A DNA stretch of 64,000 nt from Streptomyces sp. DSM 15324 (GTDB lineage Bacteria; Actinomycetota; Actinomycetes; Streptomycetales; Streptomycetaceae), in assembly GCF_001514285.1 (NCBI RefSeq), contig NZ_KQ949024.1, positions 894,446-958,445 of the forward strand, given 5' to 3'. A program made the translations under genes and the position numbers. Below, one piece after another: positions 25,159 to 33,690 of the stretch. The number at the start of each line of letters is the position of its first letter. The stretch's first letter is position 1. Under the pieces are notes generated by a model. It was not told the origin of the DNA and searched no databases. It worked only from the letters and a program-made list of their open reading frames with translations.

Positions 25159-26760
25159 GTGGACCCGGTGATCATCGTCGGAGCGGGGCCGGTCGGCCTC
25201 GCGCTCGCGCTGGCCCTGGCACGCCAGGAGGTGCCCTCGGTCGTGCTCGACGAGGGCCCCGGCAAGGACGAACCGCGGCTCGCGCGCACCGTCGTACTGC
25301 GCGAGGACACCGCCGCCCTCATGGAGCGGCTCACCGGGACGCCCCTGGACAAGGCGGGAACGCGCTGGTCCGGATGGCGGTCGATGCGGCGCCGGCAGGT
25401 GACGCAGGAGGTCGTGTTCGGCGAGGGCGAGCCGGCCCCGCTGCACATCGCCCAGCATGTGCTGACCGGCGCCCTGCGTACCGCTCTCGCGCGCGAGCCA
25501 CTGGCCAAGGTCGTCGTGGACAGCCGGCTGGACTCCGTGGAGCAGGAGTCCTCCGGTGTCACCGCCCACACCCGCGGCGCCCGGGGCACCTGGTGGCGCG
25601 GCAGCTATCTGATCGGCTGCGACGGCCCCCGCTCCACGGTCCGCAAGCTCCTCGACATCCGCTTCCCCGGCCGGACGGCGGTGGAGCGGCACGCCGTTGC
25701 CGCGCTGCGGGTGGACCTGCCGTGGGACGGCGAGGCGTTGCTCCACCGGACACCGCCGTGGCGCTCGTCCGGCCCCTTTGCCGGGGAGGTCACCGGGCGC
25801 CCGCTGCCCGACGGCGTCTGGCGCCTGGACTGGCTGCTCCCGCCCGGCAACGACCTGGTCACCCCCGAGCTGCTGGTGGCGCGCGTCCGCGAGACCCTGG
25901 CGGGCTGGAGCGAGGGCCCGACACCGGAGTACGAGCTGCTCGACACCGGTGTGCACACCGTGCACCACCGGCTCGCCCGCCGCTGGCGCGTGGGCCGGAT
26001 CCTGCTCGCCGGGGACGCCGCGCACCTGCTCGGCGCCCTCGGCACCCAGGGGCTCGACGAGGGACTGCGCGACGCCGACAACCTCGCCTGGAAGCTGGGC
26101 CTGGCCTGGCACCACGGCCCGCACGAGGCGCTGCTCGACAGCTACCAGAGCGAGCGCCGCGCCGTGGTCGCCGCCCGGCTGCGCGCCGCCGACCAGGTCC
26201 TGCCGCTGCTGCGCGGAACCGGCGGCATAAGGGCGTACGTCCCCGGCGCGGCCCGTGGCCACGACGTCCTGCTCTCCGACGGCCACCTGGGACGCGGCCA
26301 GCTCGGCGCGCCGGGCACGTACGCCGGCTCACCGCTCGCTCCGCAGCACCTGGAGGCGGAGGTGCCGGTGGACACGCCCCTCGGCTCGGCGGTCGAGGAC
26401 GTACGGGTGACCGCCGAGGACGGCTCCTTCGTCCAGCTGCGGGACCGGCTCGGCCGGGGTCGGCTGCTCGTCCTGCTGATCGCGCCCGGTACGGGTGTGT
26501 GGGAGCGCCGCCACTGGGTGAGCGCCGGGCTGATGCCCCGGCTGGCCGCCGCCGTGACGGCCCTGCCGACGCCGGCCGAGCTGCTCGTGGCGGAGAGCTA
26601 CCCGGGTGCCGCCGCCCACACCGTGCTGCTGGTACGGCCCGACGGCCACCTGGTCACCGCGCTGAACGGGGTACGCCCGGCCGACCTGTACGCGGCGGCC
26701 GAGGCGGCGGTGGGCGGAAAGGCGACGGAAGAGGCGACGGCGGGGTCGGCGGCGCAGTAG
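25159..26760 (+). CDS. FAD-dependent aromatic monooxygenase (PHBH/UbiH-type)
   Basis: 533 residues. FAD-binding GxGxxG as 'VIIVGAGPVGLALALALAR' at the very N-terminus, the 'DG' motif in 'YLIGCDGPRSTVRKLL' and the 'GD' motif in 'RILLAGDAAHLLGALGTQG' place it in class A flavoprotein hydroxylases. The last 120 residues ('LLVLLIAPGTGVWERRHW', 'TVLLVRPDGHLVTAL') resemble the thioredoxin-like C-terminal domain of phenol/resorcinol hydroxylases. The substrate is unknown. GTG at 25159 is chosen because GAG-rich Shine-Dalgarno sequence precedes it and the FAD motif follows at once; a longer frame from 25000 would run through the likely promoter. Confidence 0.88.
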   Translation: MDPVIIVGAGPVGLALALALARQEVPSVVLDEGPGKDEPRLARTVVLREDTAALMERLTGTPLDKAGTRWSGWRSMRRRQVTQEVVFGEGEPAPLHIAQHVLTGALRTALAREPLAKVVVDSRLDSVEQESSGVTAHTRGARGTWWRGSYLIGCDGPRSTVRKLLDIRFPGRTAVERHAVAALRVDLPWDGEALLHRTPPWRSSGPFAGEVTGRPLPDGVWRLDWLLPPGNDLVTPELLVARVRETLAGWSEGPTPEYELLDTGVHTVHHRLARRWRVGRILLAGDAAHLLGALGTQGLDEGLRDADNLAWKLGLAWHHGPHEALLDSYQSERRAVVAARLRAADQVLPLLRGTGGIRAYVPGAARGHDVLLSDGHLGRGQLGAPGTYAGSPLAPQHLEAEVPVDTPLGSAVEDVRVTAEDGSFVQLRDRLGRGRLLVLLIAPGTGVWERRHWVSAGLMPRLAAAVTALPTPAELLVAESYPGAAAHTVLLVRPDGHLVTALNGVRPADLYAAAEAAVGGKATEEATAGSAAQ

Positions 26761-26814
26761 CCGGACGGATGACCGTACGCGCTGTCACTGTGCTGTCCGC
26801 ATGGTGACAGTGAG

Positions 26815-26843
26815 TTGACCGGCCTCGACCGGCATGGTCTACT
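26815..26843 (+). promoter_or_regulatory. Promoter of the cysteine dioxygenase-rhodanese operon
   Basis: TTGACC, 17 nt, TCTACT. Transcription would begin near 26850, about 40 nt before the leader ORF and 175 nt before the cysteine dioxygenase start. An inverted repeat (CTGTCAC/GTGACAG at 26782-26810, overlapping TCACTGT/ACAGTGA) lies just upstream and may be an operator or the end of the preceding transcript. Confidence 0.6.
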
Positions 26844-26889
26844 CCGGATCGTGACCGACACCGATGTGCGCCTGTGGCGGAGGGTCCAT

Positions 26890-26937
26890 ATGGACCTCGT
26901 CCGCTATGCGGGCTGCGTGTGTCGCCCCTCCTGCTGA
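26890..26937 (+). CDS. Cysteine-rich leader peptide (15 codons)
   Basis: ATG preceded by GGAGGG at 5-nt spacing encodes MDLVRYAGCVCRPSC and a TGA stop. Three of the last seven residues are cysteine, an extreme frequency for this genome. It sits in the leader of an operon for cysteine degradation and sulfur transfer, followed by a possible hairpin. Cysteine-rich upstream ORFs that sense Cys-tRNA supply are known from mycobacteria; here ribosome pausing at the Cys codons when cysteine is scarce would change folding of the region before the dioxygenase start. Product and regulatory role are inferred. Confidence 0.6.
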   Translation: MDLVRYAGCVCRPSC

Positions 26938-26959
26938 ACTCGCCCTCCCCTCTCCCCCG

Positions 26960-27004
26960 GCGTGCTCCGCCACGGCGCCTGTGCGCCCGCGCGCCGTCGC
27001 ACGC
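26960..27004 (+). promoter_or_regulatory. Possible attenuator hairpin between leader peptide and cysteine dioxygenase
   Basis: Nested arms GCGTGC (26960) / GCACGC (26999) and CGGCGC (26973) / GCGCCG (26991). It ends 17 nt before the AGGA ribosome binding site at 27021. The same region is pyrimidine-rich upstream (26940-26958), so alternative pairings with the GGAGGG-rich leader ORF start are possible. Confidence 0.4.
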
Positions 27005-27026
27005 TCCAGCGAACGTTCCCAGGACG

Positions 27027-27584
27027 GTGTCCGTGTCTGTCTCCCCCGTCGTGTCCCCCGCTGCGGCCCCCGCTGCGGCCCCCGCGCAGGCCGCGCCCAC
27101 CCAGGCCGAACTCCTCGACTTCGCCCGGCGCACGGCCGCCGACGCCGAGCTGGTCGCCTCCCTCCCCCTCGACCCCGAGGGCCGCACCTGGGTGCGCCTG
27201 GAGGGGCCCGGCGGCAGCGAGGCGTGGCTGATCGGCTGGCCGCCCGGTACCGGCACCGGCTGGCACGACCACGCCGACTCGGTGGGCGCCTTCGTGACCG
27301 CCCGGGGAGAGCTCAAGGAGTACTCGCTCGCCGTGCGGCTGCCCACCGACGGCTGGAAGACCCTGGAGCTGACCGAGGACGTGGACCGGGAACGCACCCT
27401 GCCCGCCGGCCGGGGCCGCTCCTTCGGCCGCCACCACGTCCACGAGGTGCTCAACGAGTCGGGCGAGGAGCACGCCGTCTCGGTCCACGCCTACTACCCG
27501 CCGCTGCCGCGCATCCGCCGTTTCAGCCGCACGGGGCAGATCCTCCGCCTGGAGCAGGTCGAGCGCCCGGAGGACTGGCAGTGA
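27027..27584 (+). CDS. Cysteine dioxygenase-like cupin enzyme
   Basis: 185 residues. After an Ala/Pro-rich N-terminus, the cupin metal site is visible as 'WHDHADSVGAF' (H-x-H) and a later histidine in 'HHVHEVLNESG', with 'RGELKEYSL' between them, as in type I cysteine dioxygenases. These iron enzymes oxidise cysteine to cysteine sulfinate, lowering excess cysteine. The GTG at 27027 follows AGGA at 5-nt spacing; an in-frame GTG at 26874 would add 51 residues but overlaps the leader ORF and adds nothing conserved. The stop overlaps the rhodanese start (GTGA). Confidence 0.88.
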   Translation: MSVSVSPVVSPAAAPAAAPAQAAPTQAELLDFARRTAADAELVASLPLDPEGRTWVRLEGPGGSEAWLIGWPPGTGTGWHDHADSVGAFVTARGELKEYSLAVRLPTDGWKTLELTEDVDRERTLPAGRGRSFGRHHVHEVLNESGEEHAVSVHAYYPPLPRIRRFSRTGQILRLEQVERPEDWQ

Positions 27585-27976
27585 GCGACGACAGCCCGCT
27601 CGGCATAGACGAGTTGCTCGACCGGGTGCGGGCGGGGTACGCGCGCGTGGAGGCCCGGGAGGCGTACGAGGCCGCCCGCGCGGGTGAGGCGCTGCTCGTC
27701 GACATCCGGTACGCGGCCCTGCGCGAGCGGGACGGTCTGATCCCCGGGGCCGTGGTCGTCGAGCGCAATGAACTGGAGTGGCGGCTCGACCCCCAGGGCA
27801 GCCACCGCCTCCCCGAGGCCACGGACCACGCACTCCGTGTCGTCGTGATCTGCAACGAGGGGTACGCGTCGAGCCTGGCGGCCGCCTCCCTGCACCAGCT
27901 CGGCCTGCACCGGGCGACCGACCTGATCGGCGGCTTCCAGGCATGGAGGGCGGCGGGACTGCCGGTGACGCCGTAG
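27581..27976 (+). CDS. Rhodanese-domain sulfurtransferase
   Basis: 131 residues, a single rhodanese domain. 'ALLVDIRYAALRERDGLIPGA' holds the domain start (seen as 'LLVDIR' and 'GLIPGAVVVERNELEWRLD'), and the persulfide-carrying cysteine lies in 'VVVICNEGYASSLAA'. It moves sulfane sulfur. Coupled by a 4-nt overlap to the cysteine dioxygenase gene, it suggests a shared cysteine/sulfide handling task. The 3' end has been copied several times into the DNA that follows. Confidence 0.88.
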   Translation: MSDDSPLGIDELLDRVRAGYARVEAREAYEAARAGEALLVDIRYAALRERDGLIPGAVVVERNELEWRLDPQGSHRLPEATDHALRVVVICNEGYASSLAAASLHQLGLHRATDLIGGFQAWRAAGLPVTP

Positions 27977-28130
27977 CCCGGCAGGCGGGCGGGCGGGCGC
28001 GGGCGGGACTGCCGGCGAGGCTGTGGCCGGGGGCGCGGCTGGACTGCCGGTGACGCTGTGGCCGGGCGCGGCAGGACTGCGCCGGTCACGCCGCAACCCG
28101 AGGACGCGGCAGGACTGCCGGGAGGGCCAT
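27954..28130 (+). repeat. Degenerate tandem copies of the rhodanese gene 3' end
   Basis: The stretch GGACTGCCGGTGACGCCGT that ends the rhodanese gene (from 27956) recurs in altered form at about 28006, 28041, 28074 and 28112. The spacing between the later copies is 33-38 bp. Confidence 0.65.
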
Positions 28131-28330
28131 ACCCCCGTAGCCCCGGCGCACCGGTCGGTCTGGGTCCACCGCTCGCTGTCCACCGATCCCTGTCAGCGGC
28201 CCCCTGTCCGGGCCCCCTCTCCGGGCCCCTGCCCGCAGATCCCCAGCCGCGCTCCCCCGAGGCCCGCTTTCCCGAGCACCGATCCCGCACCGCCGACCCC
28301 GACCACCGCTCCTCCTTTTGCTTCCCGGCC
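27977..28330. other. Non-coding gap between rhodanese and permease genes
   Basis: 354 bases between convergent genes. The left third is the tandem repeat above. The rest is pyrimidine-rich on the plus strand, with CCCCTGTCCGGGCCCC-type short repeats around 28198-28230. No gene or clear terminator is seen. Confidence 0.5.
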
Positions 28331-30865
28331 TCACTCCTTGGCCGTGGCCGCCGTCACCGCGCGGACCCGCAGGGCCACCCGGCCGGGCAGGGCGGTGGCG
28401 ACGAGGGCGAGCAGGCCGGCCGTGGCGACCACGACCGCGTACCCGAGCGGGGCGACCGCCGGTGCCGCGCGACCGGTCATCCCGAGGCTGAACGCGGTGA
28501 GGACCGCCAGAGCGATGGCGCTGCCCAGGGTCGTGGCCAGCAGGAGTACCGACAGGGCCTCGGTGCGCAGCATGCGCAGCACCTGACGGCGGGTCGCCCC
28601 CGCGAGGCGCAGCAGCGCGAACTCCCGGACCCGTTCGGAGACCGACATCGCGAGCGTGTTGACCACGGCGATCGCCGTGAAGGCGAGGACGAGCCCCATC
28701 GCGAGCAGGTTGACCTCCGTGTTCGCCTGCCGGCGCTCGGCCTGGAGCGAGTCGGCGACGGCCGGGGACATCACCGTGAGTCCTGGGAACGCACGGAGGG
28801 TAGTCGAGAGTTGTGTCTGTGTGCGGTCCGTGCTGACGAGCAGGGAGGAGGAGAGCGGGTTGTCGACGTGGCGGGCGAGGAGGTCGTGCGCGAGGGTGAG
28901 GTCTCCGTAGCCGAGGCCCCTGGTGTAGACGGCGGCGACGGTGAGGGTGGCGGGCGTACCGTCGCCGAGCGTGAGTCCCAGGGGGCTCCCGGGCGTCAGG
29001 TGGAGCTGGTCCGCGGCCAGTTCGCTGACGGCGACGGTGTGCTCGGTGAGCCCGGAGAGGGAGCCGGCGATGACGTCGGGGTCCCAGGTGCGGGTGAGTC
29101 CGGCCGGGGTGACGCCCTGTGCCGCGTACTTGTCGAGGCCGACCCTGACGGTGGTGCGGACGACCTCGGTGACGGCGTCGTGTCCCGTGCGGAGCTGCCG
29201 CGCCGCCTCGGCCGGGACGCCGGGTCCCCTGGAGGCGACGACCCAGTCGGCGCGCACACCCGCACGGGCCTGGGCGCGGGCCGCGTCGCCGAGGGTGGGC
29301 TGGACGAACAGCACGGTGCAGGTCATGCCGATGAGCAGGGTGAGGGGGGTGACGACGGAGGCCATCCGGGCGGCGTTGCCACGGAGGTTGGCGGTGGCGA
29401 GCCTGCCGCCGTGGCCGGTCAGCCGCAGTGGGCCGGACAGGAGCAGCGCGGCCGCTCTGACCAGGAGCGGTCCGAGCAGGGCGACGGAGGTGGACAGGAC
29501 GACGACGGCGAGGAAGGTGACGGGTGTCGAGGCGGGTTCGGTCCGCAGGGCGCTGAGCACGGCGACGAGCACGGCGCCGCCGGCGAGCAGCAGCAGACCG
29601 GCGAGGAGCCTGCCCCAGGCGGGTCGGGTGCGCTCGGTCCGGGCCTCGGCGAGCGCCTCGGCCGGGCGGATCCGGGCCACCCGGCGGGAGGCGATACGGG
29701 CGGCGGCCCAGGCCCCGAACAGGGTCGCGGCGACGGCGGCCAGCGGCGGGAGGACGCCGACGCTGTGCTGGAGCGTCGCGGGCACGGCGCCCAGGGCGAC
29801 GAACCTGTCGAACAGCCGGCCGCCCAGCAGCAGGCCGAGGCCTGCTCCGACCGTACCGGCGGCCGCTCCGACGATCAGGGCCTCGCGGCCGAGAAGCCTG
29901 CGGATCTGCCCGGACGTGGCGGCGACGGCCCGCAGCAGGGCGAGTTCCCTGTGGCGCTGCTGGACGGAGAGGGCGAAGGTCCCGACGACCACGAGGACCG
30001 CCACCAGCAGGGAGGTGCCCCCCATCGCACCGCCCATGCTGACCAGCCTGGTGCGGGCCGCGGCGGCGTCCAGGAACTCGACCGGGCCGCGGGCGTCACC
30101 GGTGCTGATCCGCGCTCCGGTGCCGCGCGCCGCCGTGGCCACGGCCTGCCGCAGCCGCTCCGGGTCGGTGCCGGTCTTCGGCAGCACGCCGAACGCGGTG
30201 ACCTGGCCGGGGTGCGCGGCGAGGCGCCGGGCCTCCTCGCCGGAGAAGAAGAGAGAGGTCTGGTGGCGTACGGCCGTGGCGGGGGCCGCGATCCCGGAGA
30301 CGCGGTAGGTGCGCGGGGCCTGTGTCGACTGGACGGTGAGGGGGTCGCCGGGTGCGAGGTGGGCACGCCGGGCGAGGTCGCGGTCGACGACGACGTCGGT
30401 CGGTCGCGTGGGGGCGGCGCCGGTGGTGAGCCGGTACGGCGTCAGCGCGGCGGAGTCCCAGGCGTGCCCGTAACCGGGCCTGGCCGCGTCGCGGGTGCCC
30501 GCAGGAGTGAGGGGCTCGGCCAGGAAGGTGAGTTCGGGGACCACGCGAGCGGCACCGGGCAGGGCGGCCATGGTCTTCCCGAGGCCGGCGGGGAGCCAGG
30601 CGCGCTCGGCGACGGGTTTGGCCTTGTGTTTGACCTTGGTCTTGCCGTGCTTGCGGCTGACGGTGGTCCGGTGGACGTTCTGGTCGGCGGAGACCACGAT
30701 CGGCGCGGCCGCGTAGCGCTCGGTGCGGACGGTGCCGCGCAGTCCTGTCTCCAGCAGGGTGCCGCACGCGGTGATCAGGGCGGCCGCGCACATGAGGGCG
30801 AGGAAGGCGCCGAGGAAGCCCGCCGTGCGAGCGCGGACGGTTTTGAGGGCGTAGCGCAGCATCAT
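28331..30865 (-). CDS. FtsX/MacB-type ABC transporter permease
   Basis: 844 residues. The layout is N-terminal helix, about 220-residue extracytoplasmic domain, three helices, a middle helix pair, a second extracytoplasmic domain and three final helices: two FtsX modules fused. 'QQRHRELALLRAVAATSGQIRRLL' (first part 'RHRELALLRAVAAT') and 'VREFALLRLAGATRRQVLRM' are the paired coupling motifs of such permeases. It probably exports lipids, peptides or drugs, or acts in envelope stress, with an ATPase encoded elsewhere, since none is adjacent. The start codon overlaps the stop of the upstream regulator gene (ATGA), so the regulator should control it. Confidence 0.88.
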   Translation of the reverse strand: MMLRYALKTVRARTAGFLGAFLALMCAAALITACGTLLETGLRGTVRTERYAAAPIVVSADQNVHRTTVSRKHGKTKVKHKAKPVAERAWLPAGLGKTMAALPGAARVVPELTFLAEPLTPAGTRDAARPGYGHAWDSAALTPYRLTTGAAPTRPTDVVVDRDLARRAHLAPGDPLTVQSTQAPRTYRVSGIAAPATAVRHQTSLFFSGEEARRLAAHPGQVTAFGVLPKTGTDPERLRQAVATAARGTGARISTGDARGPVEFLDAAAARTRLVSMGGAMGGTSLLVAVLVVVGTFALSVQQRHRELALLRAVAATSGQIRRLLGREALIVGAAAGTVGAGLGLLLGGRLFDRFVALGAVPATLQHSVGVLPPLAAVAATLFGAWAAARIASRRVARIRPAEALAEARTERTRPAWGRLLAGLLLLAGGAVLVAVLSALRTEPASTPVTFLAVVVLSTSVALLGPLLVRAAALLLSGPLRLTGHGGRLATANLRGNAARMASVVTPLTLLIGMTCTVLFVQPTLGDAARAQARAGVRADWVVASRGPGVPAEAARQLRTGHDAVTEVVRTTVRVGLDKYAAQGVTPAGLTRTWDPDVIAGSLSGLTEHTVAVSELAADQLHLTPGSPLGLTLGDGTPATLTVAAVYTRGLGYGDLTLAHDLLARHVDNPLSSSLLVSTDRTQTQLSTTLRAFPGLTVMSPAVADSLQAERRQANTEVNLLAMGLVLAFTAIAVVNTLAMSVSERVREFALLRLAGATRRQVLRMLRTEALSVLLLATTLGSAIALAVLTAFSLGMTGRAAPAVAPLGYAVVVATAGLLALVATALPGRVALRVRAVTAATAKE

Positions 30866-31515
30866 GACGGACCGGTCTCTCTTCTGTTGTGTGCCCGGTT
30901 GACGGGTGACTGGTCGTGGTGGGCGGGGGTGGGGTGGGCGAACAGGCGGGTGAGGACGGTCCGTGCGCCGGGCGGGGTCTCGGCCTCGGGGCGCTGGTAG
31001 CGGTTGAGGAGGGCGAGGTACTCCTCGAAGAACTCCCGGAGTTCGGGCAGCGTGAGCCGGATCGTGCCGCGCGAGTAGGGGAAGGCGTCTCCCCAGGGGT
31101 CGGCGTCGGCCGCGTCCCGCTGGAGCCGCTCGAAGAGGTCGAGGTCGGCGGCGTAGGCATGGTGGTTCAGCTCGTCCATGACCTGCCGCATCTCGGGGCT
31201 CTGGTGACTGCGCGGCGGGAAGCGGCGATCGCCGGGCACCGCACGCCACCAGCGCTCACGGTGCCCGGACGGTGCCGCGCCTCGCGCGTCGGGCGGCTTC
31301 CCGTCGGTCTCTTCGACGAAGCCGTACCTGGCCAGTTCGCGCAGGTGGTAGCTGGTGGATCCGGTGTTCAGTCCGAGGGCCCGGGCGAGGGTCGCCGAGG
31401 TGGCGGGGCCGTGGAGCGTCAGCTGCTCGAGCATGCGCTGCCGGCGCGGCTGGGCGAGTGCCTTGAGCGCGGCGAGATCACCGATCTCGACGGGCGCGGG
31501 GGTGGCTGGGGGCAT
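30862..31515 (-). CDS. ArsR-type winged-helix transcriptional regulator
   Basis: 217 residues. The N-terminal winged helix is clear ('ALKALAQPRRQRMLEQLTLH', 'LARALGLNTGSTSYHLRELA', 'YGFVEETDG'), then a C-terminal part with helical, acidic segments of unknown ligand. Genes of this type in streptomycetes commonly control a cotranscribed transporter, here the FtsX-type permease whose start overlaps this stop. The ATG at 31515 was chosen because the conserved helices start 15 residues later; a small inverted repeat directly upstream (31521-31534) could be the autoregulatory site. Confidence 0.82.
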   Translation of the reverse strand: MPPATPAPVEIGDLAALKALAQPRRQRMLEQLTLHGPATSATLARALGLNTGSTSYHLRELARYGFVEETDGKPPDARGAAPSGHRERWWRAVPGDRRFPPRSHQSPEMRQVMDELNHHAYAADLDLFERLQRDAADADPWGDAFPYSRGTIRLTLPELREFFEEYLALLNRYQRPEAETPPGARTVLTRLFAHPTPAHHDQSPVNRAHNRRETGPS

Positions 31516-31520
31516 GCGTA

Positions 31521-31534
31521 CACAGTGGTCTGTG
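31521..31534. promoter_or_regulatory. Inverted repeat before the ArsR-type regulator
   Basis: CACAG-TGGT-CTGTG ends 6 nt upstream of the start codon. The neighbouring CTGTGCA copies at 31530 and 31544 extend the pattern. Candidate autoregulatory operator. Confidence 0.35.
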
Positions 31535-31599
31535 CACACCTGCCTGTGCAGTGAGGTGGCCCGGTGTCCTCGGCGGGGGGTTGTCCCCACCCCACCGGA

Positions 31600-32397
31600 T
31601 CAGTCCCCGTCCTCCATGAGGAAGTCCGTGTCCTCCCCCTCCTCCGCCAGCGCCTGCCGGACCACCCGCAGGGCCATGCCCTCGGAGTAGCCCTTGCGGG
31701 CGAGCATGCCCGCGAGGCGGCGGATCCGTCGGTCGCGGTCGAGGCCGCGGGTGGAGCGGAGCTTGCGGGCGACGAGGTCGCGCGCGGTCTCCTCCTCCTG
31801 CTCGGAGTCGAGCTGGGCGACGGCCTCGTCGATCAGCGTCGGGTCGACACCCTTGGTGCGCAGCTCCCGCGCGAGCGCGCGCCGGGCCAGTCCACGGCCG
31901 TGGTGGCGCGACTCCACCCAGGCGTCCGCGAAGGCACTGTCGTTGATCAGCCCGACCTCCTCGAACCGCGAGAGCACCTCCTCGGCGACGTCGTCCGGGA
32001 TCTCCCGCTTGCGCAGCGCGTCGGCAAGTTGGCTGCGGGTGCGCGGGGTCCCGGTGAGCAGGCGCAGACAGATCGCCCGCGCCCGCTCAGCCGGGTCCGC
32101 GGAATTCTCTTCCCGCTCGGCCCTCGACGAGGGAGAAGAGTTCTCGTCCTCGGCGGAAGATGCGCCGAAGCCGCGGCGACGACGTCCGCGCGCGCCGCGC
32201 GGGCCGCCCTCGCCACCGCGCCCGGCCGTGCGGCCGCCCCGGCGCGGGCCGTCACCCTGTGCGCCGTCGTCGCCGTACGGCAGGTCACCCGGCCGGTCCT
32301 GGCCGCCCCGGGCGGGACCGCCGTGGTCCCGGCCCCCCGGCTCCCAGGGGGTGCCGGGGTGGGCGTCGTACTCGGCCCAGTCCGTTCGTCGTGTCAC
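31600..32397 (-). CDS. recX: RecA regulatory protein RecX
   Basis: 265 residues. Residues 1-100 are a disordered Gly/Arg/Asp-rich extension, then three-helix RecX repeats ('ICLRLLTGTPRTRSQLADAL', 'FEEVGLINDSAFADAWVE', 'GLARRALARELRTKGVD', 'LRSTRGLDRDRRIRRLAGML'). RecX binds along RecA filaments and modulates their growth. It lies 3 nt downstream of recA and should be made from the same transcript. The long N-terminal extension is normal for Streptomyces. Start is the GTG at 32397. Confidence 0.9.
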   Translation of the reverse strand: MTRRTDWAEYDAHPGTPWEPGGRDHGGPARGGQDRPGDLPYGDDGAQGDGPRRGGRTAGRGGEGGPRGARGRRRRGFGASSAEDENSSPSSRAEREENSADPAERARAICLRLLTGTPRTRSQLADALRKREIPDDVAEEVLSRFEEVGLINDSAFADAWVESRHHGRGLARRALARELRTKGVDPTLIDEAVAQLDSEQEEETARDLVARKLRSTRGLDRDRRIRRLAGMLARKGYSEGMALRVVRQALAEEGEDTDFLMEDGD

Positions 32398-32400
32398 GGA

Positions 32401-33528
32401 TCAGCTCTTGGCGGTCGCGGCCTTGGTCTTGGCGGTCTTGGCGGCGGCTGCCGGTCCCGCCTTGGCGTCGTCCGCGGGTACGCCCGGGGTGGCCGCGGCG
32501 TCCGTGCCCGCCTCGGCGGCGGGCTCCTCCGGGCGCACGCCGACGCCCAGCTTCTCCTTGATCTTCTTCTCGATTTCGTTGGCGAGATCGGGGTTGTCCT
32601 TCAGGAAGTTGCGGGCGTTCTCCTTGCCCTGGCCGAGCTGGTCGCCCTCGTACGTGTACCAGGCGCCTGCCTTGCGGACGAAGCCGTGCTCCACGCCCAT
32701 GTCGATCAGACCGCCTTCGCGGCTGATGCCCTGGCCGTAGAGGATGTCGAACTCGGCCTGCTTGAACGGCGGCGCGACCTTGTTCTTGACGACCTTGACG
32801 CGGGTGCGGTTGCCGACCGCCTCGGTGCCGTCCTTCAGGGTCTCGATACGCCGGATGTCGATCCGCACCGAGGCGTAGAACTTCAGCGCGCGGCCACCGG
32901 TCGTGGTCTCCGGGGAGCCGAACATCACGCCGATCTTCTCGCGGAGCTGGTTGATGAAGATCGCGGTGGTCTTGGACTGGTTGAGCGCGCTGGTGATCTT
33001 CCGGAGCGCCTGGCTCATCAGACGGGCCTGGAGACCGACGTGGCTGTCACCCATCTCGCCCTCGATCTCCGCGCGCGGGACGAGCGCGGCGACGGAGTCG
33101 ATGACGATGAGGTCGAGGGCGCCGGAGCGGACCAGCATGTCCACGATCTCCAGGGCCTGCTCGCCGTTGTCGGGCTGGGAGAGGATGAGGTTGTCGATGT
33201 CGACGCCGAGCTTGCGCGCGTACTCGGGGTCGAGGGCGTGCTCCGCGTCCACGAAGGCGACCTGGCCGCCGGCCTTCTGGGCGTTGGCCACGGCGTGCAG
33301 GGTCAGCGTGGTCTTACCGGAGGATTCCGGTCCGTAGATCTCCACGACACGGCCGCGCGGCAGACCACCGACGCCGAGCGCCACGTCGAGCGCGGTCGAC
33401 CCGGTCGGGATGACCTCGATGGGCTCCCTCGACCGCTCGCCCATGCGCATGACCGCGCCCTTGCCGAATTGCCGTTCAATCTGTGCGAGTGCGGCATCCA
33501 GGGCCTTCTCGCGGTCGGTTCCTGCCAT
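32401..33528 (-). CDS. recA: Recombinase RecA
   Basis: 375 residues. Walker A 'GPESSGKTT' near residue 70, '[18 protein letters not shown]', Walker B '[12 protein letters not shown]', loop L1/L2 regions ('[18 protein letters not shown]', '[16 protein letters not shown]') and the Lys/Ala-rich Streptomyces C-terminus. RecA catalyses strand exchange and promotes LexA self-cleavage. The ATG at 33528 is the start; a TTG at 33594 in frame is part of the RecA-NDp promoter. Two promoters are visible upstream, one with a LexA-type box and one LexA-independent. recX follows directly. Confidence 0.97.
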   Translation of the reverse strand: MAGTDREKALDAALAQIERQFGKGAVMRMGERSREPIEVIPTGSTALDVALGVGGLPRGRVVEIYGPESSGKTTLTLHAVANAQKAGGQVAFVDAEHALDPEYARKLGVDIDNLILSQPDNGEQALEIVDMLVRSGALDLIVIDSVAALVPRAEIEGEMGDSHVGLQARLMSQALRKITSALNQSKTTAIFINQLREKIGVMFGSPETTTGGRALKFYASVRIDIRRIETLKDGTEAVGNRTRVKVVKNKVAPPFKQAEFDILYGQGISREGGLIDMGVEHGFVRKAGAWYTYEGDQLGQGKENARNFLKDNPDLANEIEKKIKEKLGVGVRPEEPAAEAGTDAAATPGVPADDAKAGPAAAAKTAKTKAATAKS

Positions 33529-33571
33529 GGGTTCCACCCGGTTTGCTTGAGTCGATCGCTTCACGTCAAAG

Positions 33572-33594
33572 ACGCTAACGCCTGCCACTGACAA
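33572..33594 (-). promoter_or_regulatory. RecA-NDp (PafBC-type) promoter of recA
   Basis: Minus-strand TTGTCAGTG, 8 nt, TAGCGT: exact match to the TTGTCRGTG-N8-TAnnnT motif. The message would begin about 37 nt before the recA start codon. Confidence 0.75.
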
Positions 33595-33690
33595 TGCGCC
33601 CCGACGCCGGTCCAGCCTGTGGATAACTCAGGGACTTACCCGCCCAAATCAGGACGTAACCCCCGTCGCGAGCTTCGCCGGAGCCCCCAT

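Noticed and set aside
27008..27020. GAACGTTC as a possible LexA box before the cysteine dioxygenase gene
   Set aside because: SOS boxes of this group need a 4-nt spacer between GAAC and GTTC; here there is none.
26874..27026. Upstream GTG extension of the cysteine dioxygenase
   Set aside because: It adds 51 low-complexity residues, starts only about 24 nt after the likely transcription start, and overlaps a better ribosome binding site serving the leader ORF. The GTG at 27027 has its own AGGA.
33529..33594. TTG start 22 codons upstream of the recA ATG
   Set aside because: The TTG is the first part of the TTGTCAGTG -35 element, and the ATG begins the conserved protein.
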